This document shows positions 15,145-15,176 of a stretch of 15,176 bases of DNA, piece after piece. Position 1 is the first letter of the stretch; every line of letters starts with the position of its first letter. Origin of the DNA: an uncultured Treponema sp. GTDB taxonomy: Bacteria > Spirochaetota > Spirochaetia > Treponematales > Treponemataceae. Below the pieces are notes generated by a model. It was given only the letters and a program-made list of their open reading frames with translations. It ran no database searches and was not told the origin of the DNA. The stretch covers positions 1 to 15,176 of the forward strand of contig CAJOPO010000128.1 in NCBI GenBank assembly GCA_905236315.1, in the 5' to 3' direction. The position numbers were made by a program, and so were the translations under genes.

Positions 15145-15176
15145 AGTTGTAAGTCGCTATAATAGCGCGACTTACA
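15145..15176. repeat. Palindromic repeat core, right copy (hairpin A)
   Basis: Perfect 10-bp stem: tgtaagtcgc (15148-15157) pairs with gcgacttaca (15167-15176) around the loop tataatagc. It matches positions 1-32 in 30 of 32 bases, in direct orientation. The window stops at the last paired base, so the element almost certainly continues beyond the edge. Confidence 0.8.

Noticed and set aside
1..15176. 15-kb mobile element bounded by the terminal repeats
   Set aside because: The enclosed genes include rplM and rpsI and no transposase or integrase, and the repeats look like dispersed palindromes rather than element ends.

Overview
The window is AT-rich bacterial DNA that most resembles a host-associated Treponema (Spirochaetes). 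The main reasons are the order rplM-rpsI-recX, which as I recall is also the order in Treponema pallidum, a spirochaete-style lipobox (SALGC) on the solute-binding protein, and a small Cro/CI regulator of a type common in gut and rumen treponemes. The species cannot be named from sequence alone. Both window edges lie inside copies of one palindromic repeat, so the window may be a contig whose assembly broke at a dispersed repeat.

Layout. Positions 1-84 hold two hairpins of the repeat, and 85-288 hold a promoter and a structured leader. Positions 289-3078 are a tight plus-strand cluster: ribosomal proteins L13 and S9, the RecA regulator RecX, and a protein related to JetD, the nuclease subunit of the Wadjet defence system. 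No jetA, jetB or jetC gene is nearby, and the acidic residues of the JetD toprim motif are changed. Positions 3118-4053 encode an exported M15-type peptidoglycan peptidase.

Positions 4117-12450 are an oligopeptide ABC transporter operon (oppA-oppB-oppC-oppD-oppF) closed by a small DUF3899-like membrane protein. Genes overlap or nearly abut throughout. Four of the five transporter proteins are longer than usual: a 767-aa binding protein, an OppC with about 180 extra residues outside the membrane, an OppD with about 320 extra residues inside its ATPase helical domain, and an OppF with an Ala/Ser and charged helical insert. The C-terminal cysteines usual in OppD are all replaced.

Positions 12451-12774 are non-coding with short repeats and a possible terminator. 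An XRE-family regulator (12775-13101, minus) is divergent from a 601-aa FkbH-like protein (13291-15096, plus), whose family loads a glyceryl unit onto an acyl carrier protein. The second copy of the palindromic repeat follows directly.

How the parts may work together: the M15 peptidase could release cell-wall peptides that the Opp importer takes up, but this rests only on gene order. The strongest leads for new biology are the orphan JetD-like gene next to recX and the coordinated enlargement of the Opp transporter.
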